Part shown: positions 22,228 to 26,784 of the stretch, one piece after another | How positions within the stretch are numbered: the stretch's first letter is position 1 | Layout of the letters: the number at the start of each line of letters is the position of its first letter | Origin: an uncultured Bacilli bacterium | Lineage (GTDB): Bacteria; Bacillota_I; Bacilli_A; RF39; UBA660 | Direction of reading: 5' to 3' | DNA: 26,784 nt | Assembly (NCBI GenBank): GCA_910589335.1 | Contig: CAJUTW010000013.1 | Location: 1-26,784 of the forward strand | The notes under the pieces: model-generated | Database searches by the model: none | What the model was told of the DNA's origin: nothing | What the model saw: only the letters and a program-made list of their open reading frames with translations | Made by a program: the position numbers and the translations under genes

Positions 22228-22745
22228 AAATTTATCTCCTCACTTTTCATATAATTATCATAAACAATCAACATTTCTCTACCTATACATTTATCAATAT
22301 TCCCACAATTCATTTCTTTCTTTAAAAAATCATCTAAACCATTTAAATTAACATAAAAAAGATTAAAATCTGTCGCAAGTTCCAACTCATCATAATGTGT
22401 CTCACTAAGATTAGGAACATCATCTGTAAAAAATTTATAATAATATATTCTATTTCTTACTTTTTTAGAAGATCCAAAATAATCATTATCATATGTAGTA
22501 ATAACTAAAAAAGGCTCTTTAGTAACTTCAACTTTTATTCCAGTTTCCTCTTTTATTTCTCTAACAACACTCTCATCTAAAGATTCATTATCTTCAACGT
22601 GACCACCAGGAAATTGATATGAATTATTATTATGAGCAAGAAGTATTTTACCCCTTGAATTAATAATTAAACCTTTAACCCTAGTAACAAACATCTCTAT
22701 ATCATCATCATTTAAATTATTATCATTAATTTCTATACTTATCAT
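22224..22745 (-). CDS. NUDIX hydrolase
   Basis: A 173-residue NUDIX protein. The NUDIX box runs G48-x5-E54-x7-R62-E63-x2-E66-E67-x-G69 (GHVEDNESLDESVVREIKEE), so the metal-binding glutamates are intact; FPGG precedes it as usual. The first strands are VKGLIINSRGKILLAHNNN. NUDIX enzymes cleave nucleoside diphosphates linked to another group; the substrate cannot be read here, but coupling to galE makes a nucleotide sugar possible. The ATG at 22745 has AGAGGT 6 bases upstream and stands 10 bp after the metallopeptidase-like gene. It overlaps galE by 4 bases. Confidence 0.9.
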   Translation of the reverse strand: MISIEINDNNLNDDDIEMFVTRVKGLIINSRGKILLAHNNNSYQFPGGHVEDNESLDESVVREIKEETGIKVEVTKEPFLVITTYDNDYFGSSKKVRNRIYYYKFFTDDVPNLSETHYDELELATDFNLFYVNLNGLDDFLKKEMNCGNIDKCIGREMLIVYDNYMKSEEINL

Positions 22746-22755
22746 TTTTACCTCT

Positions 22756-23724
22756 CTAAATAAATCTTTCCCAATATTCTGTAATATTAGGACTAACTGT
22801 ACTAAATACAGCTTCTAATGTATTTTTTATTAAATTAGCTTTTCGCCAAACAGTCTTACCATGATTTAAACAACTAGCTTTACTATCAGCCATCATATAT
22901 TCAAAAGTAGAAGCTCTATCTTCTGCTTCAGCTGATTGAGCATAATTATTTACAAAATAAGAAGACTCAGCAAAAGTATTATCATATGAAAAATTATTAA
23001 TAATAGTTCCATACTTAAAATCATTTGGATTTAAACTATTCCACGAATTAAAATTTCCACCCTTTTTTAAAATATATCTTTCAATATAATGATAAGATTC
23101 ATGATAAAAAGACTCCTCAAAAGGATGAGATAAAGCAATTGATATATCAGCATAAGTAAAACTAGAATCAGTAACTCCCGTAATACTATTATCAGAATAA
23201 TTATTAATTAAAATAATAGTTAATGGAATTCCACCTTTTTTTATTTCATAAAAAAAACCTTCAGGATATAAAAGAAAAACTTTATTTAATCTATTTAAAG
23301 CCGAATTAACAACAAAAGAATTATTAACTGGTGTAGTAGAAAAACCCCCAACCTCATATCCAATAGTTTCCCTTCCAAATTTAATAGTTATTCCATAAGT
23401 ATCTTGAATACTTTCACGAAGTTTATCATTAACTTCATCTATTGAAGAATTAGATGAACTATTATTATTTTCTAAAGAAAAATTATCTGAATTATTACCA
23501 TCATCTGAATTAACGATCTTATTACCAGGAACTACCTCATTACCATCAATAGTTGTAATAGATACAGTATTTTTTTCTTCTTTTAAACTAACAACATCTT
23601 CAATTGGATTTATCAACTTTTTATCATTATAAAAATCTAAAACAAATCCATAAAACATTAATCCAAAAGAAAAGAAAATTAATATTTTTGCATAATAATT
23701 TAATCTTTTCTTATTATTTTGCAT
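22756..23724 (-). CDS. membrane-anchored HExxH metallopeptidase-like protein
   Basis: A 322-residue protein with an N-terminal signal anchor (about 11-30, YAKILIFFSFGLMFYGFVLD), an Asn/Ser-rich linker (about 70-96) and a C-terminal domain with the zinc-protease motif H208-E-S-Y-H212 in FYHESYHYIERYI. A likely third metal ligand lies downstream in AQSAEAEDRASTFEYMM (E266 or E268, near D269). This pattern recalls uncharacterised extracellular zinc peptidases of Bacillota. It would act outside the membrane. The ATG at 23724 has GAGGAG 9 bases upstream. It stands between a tail-anchored protein and the NUDIX/galE pair, in one transcript. The substrate is unknown, and peptidase activity is inferred from the motif only. 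Confidence 0.78.
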   Translation of the reverse strand: MQNNKKRLNYYAKILIFFSFGLMFYGFVLDFYNDKKLINPIEDVVSLKEEKNTVSITTIDGNEVVPGNKIVNSDDGNNSDNFSLENNNSSSNSSIDEVNDKLRESIQDTYGITIKFGRETIGYEVGGFSTTPVNNSFVVNSALNRLNKVFLLYPEGFFYEIKKGGIPLTIILINNYSDNSITGVTDSSFTYADISIALSHPFEESFYHESYHYIERYILKKGGNFNSWNSLNPNDFKYGTIINNFSYDNTFAESSYFVNNYAQSAEAEDRASTFEYMMADSKASCLNHGKTVWRKANLIKNTLEAVFSTVSPNITEYWERFI

Positions 23725-23753
23725 AATATTAATCTCCTCTCTAAAAAACTAAT

Positions 23754-24287
23754 TTACTTATTTAAAATAAACCATATAAAGACAATCATCACTATAATTA
23801 AAATTAAAATAATTAAAGTAAATATTTTTAAATTACCAATTCCCATCTCATCTTCAAGTAATAAAGTATATTTAAAATCATCATCTATCAATGAAAGTAA
23901 ATAATTAGCTCTATCTTCTCTTAAACCATCTACACTAAATAAATCATTATTTTTAGTTAATAATCTTAGAGTAACCAAAGAATCATCATCTAAATTAACG
24001 ATGTCTTTTGTAACTACTTCTATCTCTTCATTAAATCTTTTTATTAAAATATTTAAAAAATCTTTATAAAAAACTTCATCACACTTAAAAGTTTTGTCAT
24101 TAAACTCTTCTTTTTCTCCATTTTGATTTACAATAGATAATTTTATTAAACAATTATTATTATCTATTTTTAAATTGCAAATAATTGAACTTTCTTTTAT
24201 AGAAAGTTTAAAAATATTAATTAACTTCTCAATATACTCATTATAACTATCTTCATTCAAAACTTTATTTATTAAACTTCTATCCAT
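23754..24287 (-). CDS. tail-anchored membrane protein of unknown function
   Basis: A 177-residue protein with a soluble N-terminal part (1-152) and one hydrophobic helix at the very end (about 154-176, LKIFTLIILILIIVMIVFIW), the arrangement of a C-terminally anchored protein with its bulk in the cytosol. The soluble part has beta-like strands (SIICNLKIDNNNCLIKLSIV) and a helix with FYKDFLNILIKRFNEEIE. No family is recognised. ATG at 24287 is preferred over a GTG two codons upstream, which overlaps the purine-rich site GTGGGTG. It begins 10 bp after the repeat-containing protein. Confidence 0.75.
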   Translation of the reverse strand: MDRSLINKVLNEDSYNEYIEKLINIFKLSIKESSIICNLKIDNNNCLIKLSIVNQNGEKEEFNDKTFKCDEVFYKDFLNILIKRFNEEIEVVTKDIVNLDDDSLVTLRLLTKNNDLFSVDGLREDRANYLLSLIDDDFKYTLLLEDEMGIGNLKIFTLIILILIIVMIVFIWFILNK

Positions 24288-24297
24288 AAACACCCAC

Positions 24298-25623
24298 TTA
24301 CTTAACAGTAGCCTTATCTCCTTGTAATTCTTTATTTAATAAACTAATTTGATTATATAAATCTAATGCATCTTGTGCTTTACCTTCTCTATATAAACTA
24401 TTAGCTTTTTCTAACATTTCTTCAATTTGTTTTTGTTTATCTACATTAGTTGGCTCTAACAATCCATTATCAATTAATTGTTGCTCAGATACTTCTAAAT
24501 CATTAATCTGTTGTGTAACAGCCTCAGTAGTTTTAACAGCTAAAGAATTACTTGCAATCGAACCTCTAACATTTAATAATGCTTTTTGCGTCTCACGAGA
24601 ATTTCTTAAATTTTCAACTTGCTTCTTAGTTGTTAAAATTGCCCTTGTTGTAGCATTATTTAAAGCTACAAATTTTAACTTTTGAATAATTCCAGAATTT
24701 TCATCTTTTACTAATGCTTTATTGTCTTGTAAAAGAGTTACTTGATTATCAACCACTTCTTCTAATGTTGTCAAACTATCTTGTTGTTTAATATCTTCAT
24801 TTTGACTTTCAATAACAGGTAATTGAATATTTGAAACTACTTCTTCTACACCCCCATTATTAACTTCTTCTGTTTGTACTTCTGTATCAGATGATAATTC
24901 TTGAGGAATTTCAGTACTTTCACTTAAATCCGCAACTTCAGAAATACTTTCATTCATTCCATCCTCATTATTAACTTCTTCTGTTTGTACTTCTGTATTA
25001 GATGGTAACTCTTGAGAAATTCCAGTACTATCACTTAAATCTGTAACTTCAGAATTACTTTCATTCATTCCAGTTTCTTCTGCTTCCCCTAAACTACCAT
25101 TTTCTTGATTCTCTGGAGTACCTGCTGTATAAAAATAATCTCTACCAACTACTTTATTAAAATCATTATCACTAACTTCTTTATTATCACCATTTTGTAT
25201 TGATTGAATATTTTCAATCATTTGCTCCTGTTGCTCAACTGGAATATCTAACTGACTTATAGAATCAGACATTTCTTCTGCAGTATTATTTATTGAATTT
25301 GTAGCATTTTTAAGATCTGTTCTATAAGCCTTACTTATTTGAGAATTATCAATGTTTTCAATACTATCTGCTAACTCATCTAGTGCTTGATATTCACCAG
25401 TATAAACACTTAAGTTTTCTAAAGAACTAAAAAGCATTCCTGTTATTCTTAAAACTTCATTTAATTTAGAATTTTGTAATTCTCTAATTCTACTAAGTTC
25501 CTCTAAATTTTCTTGTTCATTAGCCATTCTATATTCAATATTACTTAATTTTCCTTCTTCCGCAAGAATTATATCAAACAATATATTTTTTAAACTAACT
25601 ATAGCATCTTCATAACCAGTCAA
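24298..25623 (-). CDS. acidic repeat protein, partner of DUF1292-B
   Basis: A 441-residue acidic protein without cysteine, signal or membrane helix. Helical N-terminus (about 1-145, coiled coil with NLEELSRIRELQNSKLNEVL), then a low-complexity acidic region with two 37-residue direct repeats (185-221 and 222-258, each starting GMNES and containing TEVQTEEVNN). Residues 300-380 are a basic-to-neutral helical part. A final helical pair (about 395-435, EEMLEKANSLYREGKAQDAL) resembles one TPR unit. The start is TTG at 25623, 8 bases after GGAGGT. The DUF1292 gene ends 14 bp upstream, as with the 567-residue protein at 1609, but the two partners do not obviously align. Confidence 0.8.
   Translation of the reverse strand: MTGYEDAIVSLKNILFDIILAEEGKLSNIEYRMANEQENLEELSRIRELQNSKLNEVLRITGMLFSSLENLSVYTGEYQALDELADSIENIDNSQISKAYRTDLKNATNSINNTAEEMSDSISQLDIPVEQQEQMIENIQSIQNGDNKEVSDNDFNKVVGRDYFYTAGTPENQENGSLGEAEETGMNESNSEVTDLSDSTGISQELPSNTEVQTEEVNNEDGMNESISEVADLSESTEIPQELSSDTEVQTEEVNNGGVEEVVSNIQLPVIESQNEDIKQQDSLTTLEEVVDNQVTLLQDNKALVKDENSGIIQKLKFVALNNATTRAILTTKKQVENLRNSRETQKALLNVRGSIASNSLAVKTTEAVTQQINDLEVSEQQLIDNGLLEPTNVDKQKQIEEMLEKANSLYREGKAQDALDLYNQISLLNKELQGDKATVK
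24850..25071 (-). repeat. tandem 111-bp direct repeat within the acidic protein
   Basis: Two in-frame copies (24850-24960 and 24961-25071), each encoding 37 residues. They differ at a minority of positions, including replacements such as N/I, T/A, D/E, G/E and P/S, so the duplication is not very recent but the unit length is exact. Confidence 0.9.
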
Positions 25624-25637
25624 ATCAAAACACCTCC

Positions 25638-25901
25638 TTAATTATTCGCAATTTTCTTTAATAATTTTTGAACTTCTGTCCATTCATCTTCATCAACAAT
25701 TTCTTCTAACTTTAAAATTTCCCCTTCTTCAATTATTTTAGAAATATAAATAACTTCATCTTCTAAAGCTCCATTTTTTTCTCCCTTAGAATAAACTAAA
25801 TAAGTATTCATCTGATCTTCACTTATTAAATAAGTAACAAGTTCAACTTCCATTGTACTACCATCATTATTTTCTATAACAACCATTTCTTTTTCACTCA
25901 T
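25638..25901 (-). CDS. DUF1292 family protein (copy B)
   Basis: An 87-residue DUF1292 protein. It has the same plan as copy A at 3332: VVIENNDGSTMEVELVTYL, strand TYLVYSKGEK, acidic turn, DEVIYISKI, and C-terminal helix DEWTEVQKLLKKIANN. The ATG at 25901 has AAGGAG 7 bases upstream; an in-frame TTG two codons earlier is ignored. It is the first gene of the unit reading to galE, with the promoter at 25929-25957 and 14 bp to the next gene. Molecular role unknown for the family. Confidence 0.88.
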   Translation of the reverse strand: MSEKEMVVIENNDGSTMEVELVTYLISEDQMNTYLVYSKGEKNGALEDEVIYISKIIEEGEILKLEEIVDEDEWTEVQKLLKKIANN

Positions 25902-25928
25902 AGTCAAACTCCTTCTATTCTAAAATAT

Positions 25929-25957
25929 ATTATACCTAAAAAATTATAATAAGTAAA
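25929..25957 (-). promoter_or_regulatory. promoter of the DUF1292-B to galE unit
   Basis: On the minus strand TTTACT (25957-25952), a 17-base spacer and TATAAT (25934-25929). Confidence 0.7.
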
Positions 25958-25981
25958 CACCATCACTCAAAAAATTAGAAA

Positions 25982-26784
25982 CTACCAATTAAACATCAGT
26001 AAATCAGGAGCTAATATAAGTAATACACCAATTAATAACATAACAATCCCACCAAGTAAATGTGAATATTTTCCATACTTAGTAGAAATACCAGTAACTT
26101 TCATTGTAAACATTGCAATAAAAAATACAATTAAATCATCAATTAAAAAGAAAATAATATAAAGTAAAGTATAAACAAATTTCATAAAACTAGAAACATT
26201 ATTAATAGCTAATAATTCACTAAAAATTAAAGGAAGCCCAGCAGAACACGCTAATTCTACTAAATTTACAGATATAGCAAGTCCAATAACCCCAAATAAT
26301 GCTAAAACAAAACTTTTTTCATGTGTAAATTTTTTTATTTTATTTAGTATACTCTTTCTTTTTTTATCATCAACAACTAAACAACCACTTTTATTACTTT
26401 TAAGAAAACTTTTTAAATTTAATATTCCCCCAACTAAAGCAATTATAGCAATTATATTTCTAACCCAAACTATTGTCGTAATTTTAACAGCAACATTAAT
26501 CCAAGAAAGCATAATTATCATATAAACTAAAGCTGAAGTTATTAAAAATGTTAAACCTAAAGCCCACATTCTTTTTTTATTTTTCATCCCAATTAAAACA
26601 CTAATTAAAAATAATAATATCCACATGGCACAAGGATTAAACCCATCAATAAAACCTATAATAACACTAGCCGAAGTTAAAGTAACATTTTTTAAATTAA
26701 CCTTACCAAATAAAGGTAAATTAACAGTTAATTCATCATTCAAATTTTTCTCTTGCAAACTAAACTCATCTACTATATAAGGAT
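25982..26784 (-). CDS. CcdA-like polytopic membrane protein, 5' end cut by the window
   Basis: The frame is open through the right edge, so the N-terminus is missing. The visible 267 residues start with a soluble piece (PYIVDEFSLQEKNLNDELTV), which could be the end of a thioredoxin or glutaredoxin-like domain, and then about six membrane helices. GFIDGFNPCAMWILLFLISV (near the first helix) and LVELACSAGLPLIF (after the middle loop) each carry one cysteine next to a proline-rich or small-residue turn, the hallmark of CcdA/DsbD-type thiol carriers. The protein probably moves electrons across the membrane to extracytoplasmic thiols. A TTG at 26758 has no ribosome binding site and is not the start. 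It reads in the same direction as the DUF1292-B unit but ends 24 bp upstream of its promoter. Confidence 0.85.
   Translation of the reverse strand, partial: PYIVDEFSLQEKNLNDELTVNLPLFGKVNLKNVTLTSASVIIGFIDGFNPCAMWILLFLISVLIGMKNKKRMWALGLTFLITSALVYMIIMLSWINVAVKITTIVWVRNIIAIIALVGGILNLKSFLKSNKSGCLVVDDKKRKSILNKIKKFTHEKSFVLALFGVIGLAISVNLVELACSAGLPLIFSELLAINNVSSFMKFVYTLLYIIFFLIDDLIVFFIAMFTMKVTGISTKYGKYSHLLGGIVMLLIGVLLILAPDLLMFNW

Noticed and set aside
23719..23904. Plus-strand frame over the end of the tail-anchored protein gene
   Set aside because: Antisense shadow with strongly biased composition and no upstream site.
24850..25071. CRISPR-like repeat
   Set aside because: Two adjacent in-frame copies of 111 bp without spacers, within a coding region.

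Overview
The window is very AT-rich (roughly three quarters A+T by eye) and gene-dense. Almost every gene is on the minus strand, with Bacillota-type Shine-Dalgarno sites (GGAGG, AGGTGAT) and U-tract terminators. The gene content points to an endospore-forming, low-GC member of the Bacillota on the Bacilli side: sigma-G, YlmC, YunB, SpoVID, YsxE, YutH and YutD homologues all lie within 15 kb. The base composition and the many lineage-restricted proteins suggest an uncultured, gut-type Bacilli lineage, but the sequence alone does not fix the taxon. I see no rRNA, tRNA, CRISPR array, insertion sequence or phage gene.

Layout, left to right. 1-5 kb is a compressed version of the Bacillus subtilis yutI-yutH-yutD-yunB neighbourhood: an S1-domain protein, an Nfu scaffold, the coat pseudokinase YutH (apparently with an ATT start codon), a DUF1292 gene with a large acidic coiled-coil partner, YutD, YunB and YlmC. 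At 5-7 kb sigma-G is preceded by a 15-bp hairpin that buries its ribosome binding site, then by a small alpha-amylase-family protein. 6.7-10 kb carries TrmL, a membrane thioredoxin-like protein and a U32-family RNA hydroxylation protein. 10-11.2 kb holds two plus-strand paralogous three-helix membrane proteins, both apparently leaderless, around an opposing small gene. 11.3-12.8 kb is an unknown acidic protein plus a Fur/PerR-type regulator with rubrerythrin under a perfect 7-1-7 operator.

12.8-20 kb is a stripped-down tig-lonA-spoVID-ysxE region. The order of Bacillus subtilis is kept, but clpX, lonB, ysxC and the hem genes are missing and two unknown proteins are inserted, one of them with a prepilin-like N-terminus. 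20-26 kb holds two unknown helical proteins and then a six-gene unit running from a good promoter (25929-25957) to a strong terminator (21205-21224): a second DUF1292 protein, a repeat-containing acidic protein, a tail-anchored protein, a membrane-anchored HExxH protein, a NUDIX hydrolase and UDP-glucose 4-epimerase. The right edge cuts through a CcdA-type membrane protein.

The clearest themes are late sporulation (sigma-G, coat and engulfment factors), protein quality control (trigger factor, Lon) and peroxide or iron response (Fur/PerR, rubrerythrin). The best candidates for something undescribed are the two DUF1292 plus acidic-partner modules, especially the six-gene copy with the HExxH protein, and the leaderless paralogue pair.
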